Of a stretch of DNA of 64,000 bases, positions 46,784 through 56,857 are shown piece by piece (the stretch's first letter is position 1; every line of letters begins with the position of its first letter). The position numbers and the translations under genes are program-made. Origin of the DNA: Oscillospiraceae bacterium (GTDB lineage: Bacteria > Bacillota > Clostridia > Oscillospirales > SIG519); assembly GCA_015067255.1 (NCBI GenBank), contig SVMS01000004.1, positions 1 through 64,000 of the forward strand, written 5' to 3'. A model generated the notes under the pieces. The model made no database searches. It saw only the letters and a list, made by a program, of their open reading frames with translations, and had not been told where the DNA came from.

Positions 46784-47290
46784 TTAAATGAAAAGTAATA
46801 CTGCAATCACTCCTGTAAAAAGGCCTAAGGTTCTGTACAATCTGCCGTTTATAAGAGATTTTTCATATGCCTGTATACGATTCTTTTCAAGGTTTGAAAG
46901 TGTACGTTCACATATAGCAATTGCGCCGTCACGGTCGCTTTGTTCAAGATTTTCAAAAAAGCTGCAAATAATTTGCAAATCATCCTTATTAAGACAAAGC
47001 TGTTTTGCTGAAAGCTTTATTTTTTCTTCAAAAAGCTGAGATGTTTTTTTATCATATTGAGAAAAATCAAGCTTAAATATTCCTGTTTTTTTGTAAACTT
47101 CCCTTTCATCAAGCATTTTAAAAAGCTCTTGTATCGGTGTTGCACAATAATTTACAGCACTTTTGATTTCTGAAACTGCATATATAAACATAAGCAAGCT
47201 TTTTTCTCTTTTCAAAAGCTCGCCCGCTTTAATATTCCCTATAATAAATGCACCGCTGACTACTGCACAGGCGCATATCAGTTTAAGCAT
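46784..47290 (-). CDS. spoIIIAB: Stage III sporulation protein AB
   Basis: 168 residues: N-terminal membrane segment (~1-17) and C-terminal hydrophobic end (RTLGLFTGVIAVLLFI) around a helical soluble domain, as in SpoIIIAB, which resembles GspF-type platform proteins. It lies 15 bases after spoIIIAA. Confidence 0.9.
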   Translation of the reverse strand: MLKLICACAVVSGAFIIGNIKAGELLKREKSLLMFIYAVSEIKSAVNYCATPIQELFKMLDEREVYKKTGIFKLDFSQYDKKTSQLFEEKIKLSAKQLCLNKDDLQIICSFFENLEQSDRDGAIAICERTLSNLEKNRIQAYEKSLINGRLYRTLGLFTGVIAVLLFI

Positions 47291-47305
47291 ACTTTCAACT
47301 CCCTT

Positions 47306-48214
47306 TTATATAATTATGCTTTCTTTAATTTTTCCGGGTGCCTTTTCCCCTTCTAAGACTATAATATTTTTTATAAGCGCTTCTTCAATCAGCCTGTATA
47401 TATTTCTTCTTTTTTTCAGCTCCTCAAGGCTTGAAGCGTGGACACTCATTATAAGCGGAACTCCCGATTTAAAAGCCTCTGAAACCGCCTCATAATCTTC
47501 ATATGCGCCTATTTCATCGCAAATTATAGCCTGAGGATTAAGGCAACGCACTGCATATGTAATTCCCTGTGCTTTGGGGTAATTGTCCAATATATCGCAT
47601 AATGCTCCCAATCTGTTTTGCGCCACTCCGCAAAAAACTGCTCCCAGCTCTCCCCTTTCATCAATTACAGATACTCTCTTTCCTTTTTCGGAAAGGGTTC
47701 TTGCAAGATCACGCAATATTGTTGTTTTTCCTCCTGCGGGTGCTGAGGCTATAAGAGTTGAAGAAATTTCATTATTAAAAAAATCATTATATATTTTATC
47801 GGCACAGCCTATAATCTGTCTTGCTATTCTTATATTTATTGATGATATATCTCTGATTGCTTCTATCTGCCCGTTTTTCACCGTTGCAGTACCGCAAATT
47901 CCTGCTCTGTGACCGCCTTTTGCTGTAATAAAGCCTTGTCTTATCTGCTCTTGTGTACTGTAAAGACAGTGTCTGCACAATAAAGAAAAGGTTTCATCTA
48001 TATCACTTTTATTAACTTTTATACCTTTATTTACATCTGTTGTTATTCCGTTTTGACTGATAAAAACACTTCTTTGCGCCAAGGTCAGACTTAGTGGCTG
48101 ATTTATCCTAAGTCTTATTTCACGGGTATTCTTTTTAGTTTGAATATCCGTTTTATTTATAACTTCTCTCAAATTCAACGGCAACAGCTCTGTTGCTTGC
48201 TCAAAGCTTTGCAT
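47306..48214 (-). CDS. spoIIIAA: Stage III sporulation protein AA (ATPase)
   Basis: 302-residue secretion-type ATPase that powers the SpoIIIA-SpoIIQ apparatus from the mother cell. Walker A APAGGKTT (158-165), the VIDERGEL acidic box, a Walker B-like QAIICDEIGAYED and a late His box (IMSVHAS) are all in place. It opens the spoIIIA operon and is preceded by a sigma-E-type promoter. Confidence 0.95.
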   Translation of the reverse strand: MQSFEQATELLPLNLREVINKTDIQTKKNTREIRLRINQPLSLTLAQRSVFISQNGITTDVNKGIKVNKSDIDETFSLLCRHCLYSTQEQIRQGFITAKGGHRAGICGTATVKNGQIEAIRDISSINIRIARQIIGCADKIYNDFFNNEISSTLIASAPAGGKTTILRDLARTLSEKGKRVSVIDERGELGAVFCGVAQNRLGALCDILDNYPKAQGITYAVRCLNPQAIICDEIGAYEDYEAVSEAFKSGVPLIMSVHASSLEELKKRRNIYRLIEEALIKNIIVLEGEKAPGKIKESIII

Positions 48215-48243
48215 TTTTTTAATTCCTTTCGTGCTATATTCAA

Positions 48244-48273
48244 ATGATATGATTTAAGAGCTTATAATATTAC
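48244..48273 (-). promoter_or_regulatory. Sigma-E-type promoter of the spoIIIA operon
   Basis: On the minus strand: GTAATATT (48266-48273), 14-base spacer, CATATCAT (48244-48251). This closely fits the mother-cell sigma-E consensus (ATATT and CATACAAT-like boxes, 14-15 apart). The spoIIIAA start is ~30 bases downstream. In Bacillus this operon is sigma-E-controlled. Confidence 0.72.
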
Positions 48274-48292
48274 CTTTATTATCAATAAAATC

Positions 48293-48321
48293 TTGACCTT
48301 TTTTATTTAATATGTTAGAAT
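48293..48321 (+). promoter_or_regulatory. Promoter of alaS
   Basis: TTGACC (48293-48298), 17-base spacer, TAGAAT (48316-48321). The leader of ~40 bases is too short for a T-box. Confidence 0.7.
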
Positions 48322-48367
48322 AATTGAATATAGATTAAATTATCTTAAAAAGGATAGTGAAACGACA

Positions 48368-51001
48368 ATGCAGTATATGGGATTAAACGAAATCCGCGAA
48401 AAATATCTTTCGTTTTTTGAAAGCAAAGAGCATTTAAGAATGCCCAGCTTTTCTCTTGTACCTAAAAACGACAACAGCTTATTACTTATCAATTCAGGTA
48501 TGGCACCTATGAAAAAATATTTTACAGGCGAGCTTACTCCTCCCAGAAAGAGAGTTACTACCTGTCAGAAATGTATCAGAACTCCTGATATTGAACGTGT
48601 CGGCAAAACCGCAAGACACGGCACATTCTTTGAAATGTTAGGAAATTTCTCCTTTGGAGATTATTTTAAAAACGAAGCTACTGCTTGGGCTTGGGAATTT
48701 GTTACCAAGGTTATGGAGCTTCCTGTGGATCGTATTTGGGTTTCAATTTACGAAGATGATGATGAAGCTTTTGAAATCTGGACAAAAAAGGTCGGCGTTT
48801 CTCCTGACAGAATAGTTCGTTTAGGCAAAGAGGACAATTTCTGGGAGCACGGCGAAGGTCCTTGCGGCCCTTGCTCAGAGCTTTATTTTGACCGTGGTGA
48901 AGAAAAAGGCTGTGGCTCTCCCGATTGTAAGGTCGGCTGTGATTGCGACCGTTTTGTTGAGTTCTGGAACCTTGTTTTCACTCAGTTTGACAGCGACGGA
49001 AAAGGCAATTATTCACGCCTTGCAAACCCCAATATTGATACAGGTATGGGCTTGGAGCGTCTTGCTTGTATTATGCAGGGTGTTGATAATCTTTTTGAGG
49101 TTGATACTGTTGCAAACATAATGAAGCATATCTCCAAAATAACAGGAGCAGAGTATCATCAAAACGATAAAACCGACGTTTCTTTGCGTGTTATTACTGA
49201 CCATATCAGAAGTACCGTTATGATGATTGGCGACGGTGTTTTACCCAGTAATACAGGCAGAGGCTATGTATTACGCCGTCTTTTAAGACGTGCTGCAAGA
49301 CACGGCAGACTTTTGGGTGTAAACAAGCCCTTCTTATTTGAAGTATGTGATACTGTTATAAATGAAAACAAAGGCGTTTTCCCCGAGCTGTTAAAAAATG
49401 CAGATTATATTAAAAAGGTTATTCTTTCCGAGGAAGAAAAATTTTCTGCAACCATTGACAACGGAATGGAGCTTTTAAGTGAAATCATTACAAAGCTTAT
49501 GGTTGCCGGTAAAAATACAATTTCCGGTGAAGATACCTTCAAGCTTTATGATACCTACGGATTTCCTATTGACCTTATTATTGAAATTGCGGCTGAAAAG
49601 AAAATTCTTGTAGACGAGCAAGGCTTTAAGGATTGTATGCAAAAGCAGCGTGATACTGCAAGAGAAAGCCGTCAAAGCTCAATGGGGGCAGCCTGGAGTG
49701 ACGGAGAGCTTTCAGAGCTTACAGCGCTTAACAGCACCTTCTCCGGATATGAAAAGCTATCTGACAACGGCAAAATTATTGCTATTGCTAAAAATTCCGA
49801 TATTTGCGAAACACTTTCTGAGGGTGAAGAAGGCATAATAGTTCTTGACAACACTCCTTTCTATGCTGAAAGCGGCGGTCAGGTTGCTGACATCGGTCAA
49901 ATTAAAACTGATAGCGGTATTTTTGAAGTTACTGCTGTAAAGAAAGCTTCAGGCGGTGCATTTTTACATTCAGGTACCGTTAAAAGCGGTGTTCTTGAGC
50001 AAAATCAGACAGCAACTGCTGAGGTTTGCGCAAAAACAAGAAAAGCAACTGCAAGAAATCATACTGCAGCCCATCTTTTACAAGCCGCTTTAAGACAAAT
50101 TGTAGGCGACCACGTACATCAGGCAGGTCAGCTTGTTGACTCAAAAAGACTTCGCTTTGACTTTACTCATTTCTCCCCTGTTTCTCAGGATGAAATCAAG
50201 GCTATTGAAGCTCTTATAAACGAAAAAATATTTGAAGCTTCCGATGTCATCACAAAGGTTATGGATATTGACGAAGCTAAAAACGAAGGTGCTATGGCTC
50301 TGTTCGGAGAAAAATATTCCGACAAAGTAAGAGTTGTAAGTGTTGATGATTTTTCAAAAGAGCTTTGCGGCGGTACTCACGTTTCAAACACAGCTCAGTT
50401 AGGTATGTTTAAAATTATCAGCGAAAGCTCAACTGCTTCGGGTGTAAGAAGAATTGAAGCGGTTACGGGTGAAGGTGTATTTGAGCTTCTCAATAACCGT
50501 ACCCAGACAATTTTCAATGTTTGCCAGACATTGAAAATTCAAAACCCTGACGAGCTTGAAAGCAAGGCTGTTTCTTTTGTTTCTGAGCTTAAAGAAAAGG
50601 CAAATGAAATTGACGAGCTTCAAACAAAGATTGCCAATATCCGCATAGAAGGTATTTTTGAAAATGCTAAGGAAATAAACGGATTCAAGTTCATCTCTGC
50701 AAGCATGACAGGCACAAAGGTTGACGTTTTACGTAACATGGGAGATATAATCAAAGATAAAACTCCTGACGTTGTTGCTGCTCTTTCAAGCTCTGTAGAC
50801 GGCAAAGCAACACTTTTGATTATATGCGGTGCAGATGCAGTTAAAAAAGGCGCACACGCAGGAAAAATAATCAAAGAAATTGCTCCTATATTTGAAGGAA
50901 ACGGCGGCGGCCGTCCCGACAGCGCTACTGCAGGTGTCAAGAACATTCTGAAGCTTGACGAAGCAATAATAAAAATTCCTGAAATTTTACAAACTTTATA
51001 A
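48368..51001 (+). CDS. alaS: Alanyl-tRNA synthetase
   Basis: Class II synthetase with editing. The catalytic N-domain has TCQKCIRTPDIERVGKTARHGTFFEMLGNFSFGDYF; the tRNA-binding middle has RGYVLRRLLRRAARHGR. The editing domain has the zinc-type motif ARNHTAAHLLQAAL and CGGTHVSNT, and the C-Ala domain ends with GNGGGRPDSATAG. 877 residues is full length. ATG 48368 is used; the nearest SD (aaagga) lies 14 bases upstream, rather far. It is monocistronic between a promoter and a strong terminator. Confidence 0.96.
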   Translation: MQYMGLNEIREKYLSFFESKEHLRMPSFSLVPKNDNSLLLINSGMAPMKKYFTGELTPPRKRVTTCQKCIRTPDIERVGKTARHGTFFEMLGNFSFGDYFKNEATAWAWEFVTKVMELPVDRIWVSIYEDDDEAFEIWTKKVGVSPDRIVRLGKEDNFWEHGEGPCGPCSELYFDRGEEKGCGSPDCKVGCDCDRFVEFWNLVFTQFDSDGKGNYSRLANPNIDTGMGLERLACIMQGVDNLFEVDTVANIMKHISKITGAEYHQNDKTDVSLRVITDHIRSTVMMIGDGVLPSNTGRGYVLRRLLRRAARHGRLLGVNKPFLFEVCDTVINENKGVFPELLKNADYIKKVILSEEEKFSATIDNGMELLSEIITKLMVAGKNTISGEDTFKLYDTYGFPIDLIIEIAAEKKILVDEQGFKDCMQKQRDTARESRQSSMGAAWSDGELSELTALNSTFSGYEKLSDNGKIIAIAKNSDICETLSEGEEGIIVLDNTPFYAESGGQVADIGQIKTDSGIFEVTAVKKASGGAFLHSGTVKSGVLEQNQTATAEVCAKTRKATARNHTAAHLLQAALRQIVGDHVHQAGQLVDSKRLRFDFTHFSPVSQDEIKAIEALINEKIFEASDVITKVMDIDEAKNEGAMALFGEKYSDKVRVVSVDDFSKELCGGTHVSNTAQLGMFKIISESSTASGVRRIEAVTGEGVFELLNNRTQTIFNVCQTLKIQNPDELESKAVSFVSELKEKANEIDELQTKIANIRIEGIFENAKEINGFKFISASMTGTKVDVLRNMGDIIKDKTPDVVAALSSSVDGKATLLIICGADAVKKGAHAGKIIKEIAPIFEGNGGGRPDSATAGVKNILKLDEAIIKIPEILQTL

Positions 51002-51014
51002 TAGGTATATGCAA

Positions 51015-51053
51015 AAAATCCCGTCTGTCATTTTGTTTGACAGACGGGATTTT
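51015..51053. terminator. Bidirectional terminator between alaS and the DUF2284 gene
   Basis: A perfect 16-bp stem (51015-51030 with 51038-51053) with a 7-base loop; AAAA and TTTT ends serve both strands. Confidence 0.9.
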
Positions 51054-51058
51054 AATTG

Positions 51059-51601
51059 TTATTTAAGTAGATAACAGCTTGTATAAGCTATTGTCTGCTT
51101 TCCGTAATTATACGGAATGTCTGAAAGCTCACAAACCTTACTTACCCAAAGTCCGTACGCTTCCATAGACGAAATAGACTTATCAGGAAATCTGCAAGGA
51201 GCATCGGGATATGTACATTTTTCGCACAGAGTACAGGTTCCTGCACCCATAGGAAGTATATCGTCAAATTCTTTTTTTAGCTCGTCTACAAGCTTATAAA
51301 AGTTATTTTTATGTTCTTCAGAGGCAGAAGCTATAGTTTCAAAATCAAAATCATCTTCCATTTTTGCAACAGTCTGAACTATTATTCCATAAGAATACTT
51401 TGCCGCTTGTTCCGCTGCCTGTTCGATGCTACCACAACCGGGAGGACATTTCCAGTTCTTGCCGTACATATGACATCTGTCAACACTGCACATTTCACGC
51501 ACCTCAGGCATAAAGACAAGAGCCTCTATATTCAATTCTCCAGCATGAGTAAAACCGCAATCAAGAGCTTGCTGTATCAACGCCTCTGTGTTATATTTCA
51601 T
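51059..51601 (-). CDS. DUF2284 cysteine-rich metal-binding protein
   Basis: 180-residue soluble protein of the DUF2284 family, common in anaerobes and without an assigned reaction. Cysteines occur as CSVDRCHMYGKNWKCPPGC in the N-terminal half and CTLCEKCTYPDAPCRFP in the C-terminal half, good candidates for two metal or iron-sulfur sites. I start at the ATG after gaggag, 15 bases inside the longest frame. It begins just after the V-ATPase subunit D stop and so ends that operon, but nothing ties it to ATPase function. Confidence 0.85.
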   Translation of the reverse strand: MKYNTEALIQQALDCGFTHAGELNIEALVFMPEVREMCSVDRCHMYGKNWKCPPGCGSIEQAAEQAAKYSYGIIVQTVAKMEDDFDFETIASASEEHKNNFYKLVDELKKEFDDILPMGAGTCTLCEKCTYPDAPCRFPDKSISSMEAYGLWVSKVCELSDIPYNYGKQTIAYTSCYLLK

Positions 51602-51602
51602 A

Positions 51603-52226
51603 TTATTTCTCCTCAATTTTCATTTTTTGATTTTTTATAACCTTAAGCCTTGTAAACTCCTCTCGCTCTTTTTCCTCGAGAGAATCGGTTATATATTTTA
51701 TTGTGTATTCATATTTGGGGATAATTATATTTTTTAATGCGTTCGCTCTTTTTTGCGTTTTTTTAATTGCCATTGCCAATCTGTAAACAGAATTTTCAAC
51801 CTGTGCCAAATCGGCGCATAAATATTTTACCTCTATAAAAGAACAATAGGCATCGTCTGTCATAGCATCGGTAGAAGCAAGACCGTAAGGAAGCTCTATC
51901 CTTTTTCTCTCAAGCTCTACCATAGGAAGCTCTACTCCCATTACACTGCGGAATTTTAAATTTAAATCCTTTTCTTCCGCTGTTGTATAGGCTATTTTTT
52001 CGCATATGCCGTGTGAAATATTTGCTGTTTGCAAAGCCTTATATGCATTCAAAAAGGTTTCATTGATTTTCTTTTGTATCTCACTTGCTCTGTCTAAAAG
52101 GCCCATCATTTCACGCACAAGAATATTCTTCTTTTTATCCATAAGCTCATATCCCAAAAGGGCAAGCTTATATGATTTTTTAGCAGAAAGTAAATTTCCT
52201 TTTGTAGGAACTATGCCATACTCCAT
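51603..52226 (-). CDS. atpD: V-type ATP synthase subunit D
   Basis: Central rotor shaft of the V/A-type ATPase: 207 residues, two long helices forming a coiled coil (~1-75 and ~125-205). PTKGNLLSAKKSYKLALLGYELMDKK and KRANALKNIIIPKYEYTIKYI are the family signatures. It follows subunit B by 21 bases. Confidence 0.95.
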   Translation of the reverse strand: MEYGIVPTKGNLLSAKKSYKLALLGYELMDKKKNILVREMMGLLDRASEIQKKINETFLNAYKALQTANISHGICEKIAYTTAEEKDLNLKFRSVMGVELPMVELERKRIELPYGLASTDAMTDDAYCSFIEVKYLCADLAQVENSVYRLAMAIKKTQKRANALKNIIIPKYEYTIKYITDSLEEKEREEFTRLKVIKNQKMKIEEK

Positions 52227-52247
52227 GCGTCTTTTCCTTTCAATAAA

Positions 52248-53618
52248 TTAGTTTTTATAATATTTAGAAAGCAGTTTCGAGTCTATTCTGTCTAATTCTT
52301 CCTTTGGAAGCATTGAAAGCATTTGCCAGCCTAATTCTAAGGTTCTCTCGATAGACCTTTCCTCATAAAAGCCTTGCTTTAGAAATTCGTTTTCAAAACG
52401 TTTTCCGAATTCTATATACATTTTATCCGTTTCCGAAAGCTCCTCTTCACCTATAACCGAAGCCAGTGCTCTTGCTTCCTGAACCTTTGCATAGGCTGAA
52501 AAGAGCTGAGCTGAAACTGAGGGATGGTCCTCTCTTGTAAAGCCTTCACCTATTCCGTCCTTCATAAGTCTTGAAAGAGAGGAAAGAACAGAAACACTTG
52601 GATATATTCCGTTTTGGTCAAAGCCTCTGTCGAGCACTATCTGACCTTCTGTTATATATCCTGTAAGGTCGGGTATGGGGTGAGTTATATCGTCATTTGG
52701 CATTGTAAGTATCGGGATTTGCGTTACAGAGCCTTCCTTACCCTCTATCATTCCCGCTCTCTCGTATATTCCTGCCAAATCGGAATAGAGATATCCGGGG
52801 AAGCCTTTTCTTCCCGATATTTCTCCCTTTGAAGAGGAAAGCTCTCTCAAAGCCTCCGCATAAGATGACATATCGGTTAAAATTACAAGAATGTGCATAT
52901 TGCACTCATAAGCCAAATATTCAGCGGCTGTCAAGGCGCATCTCGGAGTCAGTATTCTCTCTATTATAGGGTCATTTGCCATATTCATAAACATAACAAC
53001 CCTTTGCAAAACACCCGTTTCTTCAAAGCTTTTTATAAAGAAATCCGCAATATCGTTTTTAACTCCCATAGCTCCGAAAACAACTGCAAAATCAGAGCTG
53101 TTTCCTGCAATCTGAGCCTGACGTACTATTTGTGCTGCAAGTTTATTATGGGACATACCGCTTCCCGAAAAAATAGGAAGCTTTTGTCCTCTTATAAGAG
53201 TAATCAAGCCGTCAATTGATGATATTCCTGTTTGAATAAAGTTTTTGGGATATTCTCTTGAAACAGGATTTATAGGACTTCCGTTTACGTCCTGCTTTTT
53301 AACAGGAAAAATATCTCCCAAGCCGTCAATAGGACGGCCTGCTCCGTCGAAAACACGCCCTAAAAGCTCTTTGGATAAGGGCATTTCAAGAGAGTGTCCT
53401 TTAAAGGTTGTTTTATTATTGGAAAGGGACATTCCCGATGTACCTTCAAAAACCTGTACTACAGCTTTATCCTCTGACACTTCTATAACTCTGCCCATTC
53501 TTTTTTCGCCGTTTGCAAGAGTTATCTGAGCAATTTCTTCAAAGGCTACATCTTTAACATTATCTATAACTACAAGGGGTCCGTTGATACCGGATAAACC
53601 CATATATTCTATACTCAT
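52248..53618 (-). CDS. atpB: V-type ATP synthase subunit B
   Basis: Non-catalytic nucleotide-binding subunit of the V1 hexamer; 456 residues. The beta-barrel start precedes the RecA-like core. The P-loop position reads [11 protein letters not shown] instead of GxxxxGKT, as is normal for [19 protein letters not shown] and [20 protein letters not shown] are conserved blocks. Confidence 0.96.
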   Translation of the reverse strand: MSIEYMGLSGINGPLVVIDNVKDVAFEEIAQITLANGEKRMGRVIEVSEDKAVVQVFEGTSGMSLSNNKTTFKGHSLEMPLSKELLGRVFDGAGRPIDGLGDIFPVKKQDVNGSPINPVSREYPKNFIQTGISSIDGLITLIRGQKLPIFSGSGMSHNKLAAQIVRQAQIAGNSSDFAVVFGAMGVKNDIADFFIKSFEETGVLQRVVMFMNMANDPIIERILTPRCALTAAEYLAYECNMHILVILTDMSSYAEALRELSSSKGEISGRKGFPGYLYSDLAGIYERAGMIEGKEGSVTQIPILTMPNDDITHPIPDLTGYITEGQIVLDRGFDQNGIYPSVSVLSSLSRLMKDGIGEGFTREDHPSVSAQLFSAYAKVQEARALASVIGEEELSETDKMYIEFGKRFENEFLKQGFYEERSIERTLELGWQMLSMLPKEELDRIDSKLLSKYYKN

Positions 53619-53648
53619 AAAGCTTTTCCTTTCACACGATTTAACCTG

Positions 53649-55403
53649 TTAATTGATTCCGTTAGCTTCCTTAATTTTACTTATTGTTAAATCAATGTCG
53701 TTTTCATATTCATCAAAACGCTCAAGCTCATCATTTCCTATTTCAAATTTCAGCTTTATCAGCTTATTAAATAAATCCCTTTGCTTGATTTGAGAAATGG
53801 GAACAGATAAGCTTATAACCTCTTTTGCTTTTTCGTAAAGATGAAGTATAACCTTCATCATTTTATATTGCTTTTTAAGAGGCACATACGTATCAGTAGC
53901 ATGATAAGCATTTTGCTGTAAAAAGCCCAAACGGATAACTCTTGAAATTTCTATTGTAAGCTTCTGGTCATCAGGTAAAACGTCAGAACCTATAAGCTTA
54001 ACTATTTCCATCAATCTGCTTTCTTCAATAAGCAGAGCTGATATTTTTCCGCAACAATTCAAAAAGTCAGGGCTTACGTTTTTGCTGTAATACTCAGAAA
54101 GCTCCTGTGCATATTCGCTGTAGCTTCCGTTCCAATTTATAGCGGGATAATGTCTTGAATAAGCAAGCTGTTTATCAAGAGCCCAGAAGCAGCGTATAAA
54201 TCTTTTTGTATTTTGAGTAACAGGCTCGGAAAAATCTCCGCCTTGAGGAGAAACAGCACCTATAATTGTAACAGATCCCTCTTGTCCCGAAAGAGTTTTT
54301 ACATAACCTGCTCTTTCATAAAACTGAGAAAGACGTGAAGGTAAATAGGCAGGAAATCCTTCTTCTGCAGGCATTTCCTCCAAACGTCCCGAAATTTCAC
54401 GAAGTGCCTCTGCCCAACGGGATGTAGAGTCTGCCATTATAGCAACGTGATATCCCATATCACGATAATATTCAGCTATGGTAATTCCTGTATATATAGA
54501 TGCTTCTCTTGCCGCAACGGGCATATTTGATGTATTTGCTATAAGAACTGTTCTGTCAGTCAACGGCTTTTGGGATTTTGGGTCTACAAGCTCTGAAAAT
54601 TCTTTTAAAACCTGTGTCATCTCATTTCCACGTTCACCGCAACCGATATAAACTATAAGGTCTGCATCAGACCATTTTGCTATCTGATGCTGTGTCATTG
54701 TTTTTCCTGTACCAAATCCTCCCGGGATAGCGGCAGTACCTCCCTTGGCAATAGGAAAAAGTGAGTCTATAACTCTTTGTCCCGTTATAAGCGGACGGTC
54801 AACAGACATTCTTTTTTCAATAGGTCTGCCAACACGTATGGGACACACCTGACATAGTGAGAGTTCCCTCTCACCTATTTTTAAAACAATATCATCTACT
54901 TTATATTTTCCACTGGGCGCCGCATAAGTAACCTGTCCGCTAACACCTGAGGGAACAAGACATTTATGAACTATCGCAGAGCTTTCAACTGTTGTTGCAT
55001 ATACCTCTCCGCTTTTAAGAAAATCTCCTTCTTTAGCAGTTACAGTTACGTCCCATAGTTTTTGCTCGTCGATAGCGGGAACATTTATTCCTCTTGCAAT
55101 AAACTCTCCCGAAACCTCTTCTATTTTTTTAAGAGGTCTTTGAATTCCGTCATAAATATTCGAAACTATACCCGGTCCTAATTTAACCGACATAGGAGCT
55201 CCCGTGCTGTATACAGGCTCTCCCGGATAAACACCGGTTGTATTTTCATACACCTGAACAACTGCAGTATCGCCTTTTACGTTTATAACCTCGCCTATAA
55301 GACGCTCGTTACCAACATAAACCATTTCCGACACTGCAAGCTCTTTTGCATTATTAACCGTAACAACCGGACCGTTTATATTATAAATTGTCAATTTGCT
55401 CAT
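53649..55403 (-). CDS. atpA: V-type ATP synthase subunit A (catalytic)
   Basis: Catalytic subunit, 584 residues. The N-terminal barrel (~1-70) and the A-type non-homologous bulge (~110-190) are followed by Walker A GGFGTGKT (228-235), the GERGNEM catalytic Glu region, and [27 protein letters not shown]. No intein is present. It converts ion flow to ATP, or the reverse, with the B subunit. Confidence 0.97.
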   Translation of the reverse strand: MSKLTIYNINGPVVTVNNAKELAVSEMVYVGNERLIGEVINVKGDTAVVQVYENTTGVYPGEPVYSTGAPMSVKLGPGIVSNIYDGIQRPLKKIEEVSGEFIARGINVPAIDEQKLWDVTVTAKEGDFLKSGEVYATTVESSAIVHKCLVPSGVSGQVTYAAPSGKYKVDDIVLKIGERELSLCQVCPIRVGRPIEKRMSVDRPLITGQRVIDSLFPIAKGGTAAIPGGFGTGKTMTQHQIAKWSDADLIVYIGCGERGNEMTQVLKEFSELVDPKSQKPLTDRTVLIANTSNMPVAAREASIYTGITIAEYYRDMGYHVAIMADSTSRWAEALREISGRLEEMPAEEGFPAYLPSRLSQFYERAGYVKTLSGQEGSVTIIGAVSPQGGDFSEPVTQNTKRFIRCFWALDKQLAYSRHYPAINWNGSYSEYAQELSEYYSKNVSPDFLNCCGKISALLIEESRLMEIVKLIGSDVLPDDQKLTIEISRVIRLGFLQQNAYHATDTYVPLKKQYKMMKVILHLYEKAKEVISLSVPISQIKQRDLFNKLIKLKFEIGNDELERFDEYENDIDLTISKIKEANGIN

Positions 55404-55439
55404 AGCTGTTCAAGCTCCGCCTTTCTCGTACGGTACTGA

Positions 55440-56000
55440 CTACACAATACTTATACCTGACATAAGATTAAAGTATTCATATTGCTCTTCAAGTCTTACA
55501 TCAAGAGTCTGATTAACTCTTACCGCTTGACTTTTTTCTACAATAACTCCGCCTATTTTTATGCTGTCATCAGCATATACTTTTTCAAAACCCATTTTTT
55601 TGATTTTTTCCACATCGCATTCACGACAGTAAACAACGGGATTTTCACTCTTGTAATCAGAGAATATTTTCTTTAAAAAAACATCGTATTCCGAGCTGTT
55701 TACAAATTCTCCAAGCTTTATTTCAAGCTTTTCGAAAACTTGTTTCGTTATTTCTTCACGTCTTTGTAAGAGCTCTCGCCTTGTCTGTGCCGTTTTATTT
55801 GAAATTTCACGGCTGGCATTATGCTTTATATCGTTAATATTAGACTGTATCTTATCATAAACGCCTTTAAGAATTTCGTCCTCTGCTTTTCCAACCTTTT
55901 TTTCACGGAGTTTGTCAAGCTCTGTTATATTAAGCTTATACATTTCCTGCGCTTCTTTAATTACGTTTTCAAGAAAGCTATCTAAAATTTTATCATTCAT
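55440..56000 (-). CDS. atpE: V-type ATP synthase subunit E
   Basis: 186-residue peripheral stalk subunit: a long charged helix (~1-100) ending in a small globular domain (~110-186) with KIGGVIVEKSQAVRVNQTLDVRLEE, the family end motif. It pairs with the G-like coiled-coil protein at the head of the operon. Confidence 0.88.
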   Translation of the reverse strand: MNDKILDSFLENVIKEAQEMYKLNITELDKLREKKVGKAEDEILKGVYDKIQSNINDIKHNASREISNKTAQTRRELLQRREEITKQVFEKLEIKLGEFVNSSEYDVFLKKIFSDYKSENPVVYCRECDVEKIKKMGFEKVYADDSIKIGGVIVEKSQAVRVNQTLDVRLEEQYEYFNLMSGISIV

Positions 56001-56056
56001 TATGACTACCGATAATCAGCCTTAAAAACAGCTGTTTTGTCCCTTCTCTTTATTCT

Positions 56057-56368
56057 CTACCCTATGTTAATTCCGATTGCTTCTCTTACATATTCCGATA
56101 TTGCACTTTCGGAACGGCCGCCGCCGTGACGGTCGGGAATTTCAACTATAAGGGGTATATGTCTATGAAGCTTTATGTCATAAACTGTTTTCTGGCAAAG
56201 TGATACTAATTTTTGAGTTATTAAAATAACACCTATGCTGCTATCCTCAAGAGCGTTTGCTATTGCCTCTTCTACCTCTTGGCTTTCATGCACAACTACA
56301 CCGTCTATACCTGCAAGTCTTAAGCCTACTTGCGTATCTACGTTATCACTTATAAGGAAAAATCTCAT
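56057..56368 (-). CDS. atpF: V-type ATP synthase subunit F
   Basis: 103-residue central-axis subunit with a CheY-like fold. FFLISDNVDTQVGLRLAGIDGVVV and DSSIGVILITQKL match NtpG/AtpF; the end has the Gly/Arg-rich loop DRHGGGRSE before the C-terminal helix. Confidence 0.92.
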   Translation of the reverse strand: MRFFLISDNVDTQVGLRLAGIDGVVVHESQEVEEAIANALEDSSIGVILITQKLVSLCQKTVYDIKLHRHIPLIVEIPDRHGGGRSESAISEYVREAIGINIG

Positions 56369-56407
56369 AAAGCTTCACCTCCGTTTTTAAAATTACGAAT
56401 TATAAAA

Positions 56408-56836
56408 TTAAAGTTTATCAATAATCATAAATACAACTAAAAGCGCATAAAGAGGAATACTCTCTCCCAAAGCAACGAACATAAGAGATTTTGCAAAGTT
56501 CTTGGGATTTTCACCTGTTGCGCCGATAGCGGCAGAAGCTGCAGAAGAAACAGCTATACCTGCGCCTAATGTTGCGCCTGCCATAACTATTCCGCAAGCA
56601 AGAAAGCCCATTCCTGCGCTGGGGTCAAGAGCCTTTACCACAGCTTCACCCTCTGCTGCAAATACAGAGCCGTCAAATACTACAACAGTAAGTATTATAC
56701 AAAGTGAGAAAAATGAAGCAAGATTACAAAGTAAAGATAATTTTGCCTTTTTACCGTTAAGGGTTTTTGATACAAGGGGAACAACGGGTGCAAAAAGAAG
56801 AGCTACAAGTACTGCTATTACTAAATAAATTAACAT
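56408..56836 (-). CDS. atpK: V-type ATP synthase subunit K (rotor ring)
   Basis: 142-residue proteolipid with four hydrophobic segments. The first two (~3-22, ~37-58) lack an acidic residue; the last two (~75-102 and ~115-140) form the functional hairpin, with the ion-binding Glu in VALGESIPLY. GAGIAVSSAASAAIGATGENP is the conserved first half of the hairpin. The Ser after the Glu recalls Na+-binding rings, but the polar partner residue expected in the other helix is not evident, so the coupling ion is open. Confidence 0.92.
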   Translation of the reverse strand: MLIYLVIAVLVALLFAPVVPLVSKTLNGKKAKLSLLCNLASFFSLCIILTVVVFDGSVFAAEGEAVVKALDPSAGMGFLACGIVMAGATLGAGIAVSSAASAAIGATGENPKNFAKSLMFVALGESIPLYALLVVFMIIDKL

Positions 56837-56857
56837 GATTTTTTTCCTCCGATTTTT

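Noticed and set aside
48322-48367. Possible T-box before alaS (and before leuS)
   Set aside because: The alaS leader is only ~40 bases and leuS is operon-internal with a 32-base gap; a T-box needs well over 150 bases.
52248-53618. Defective P-loop in V-ATPase subunit B
   Set aside because: The B subunit is normally non-catalytic and lacks a classical Walker A.
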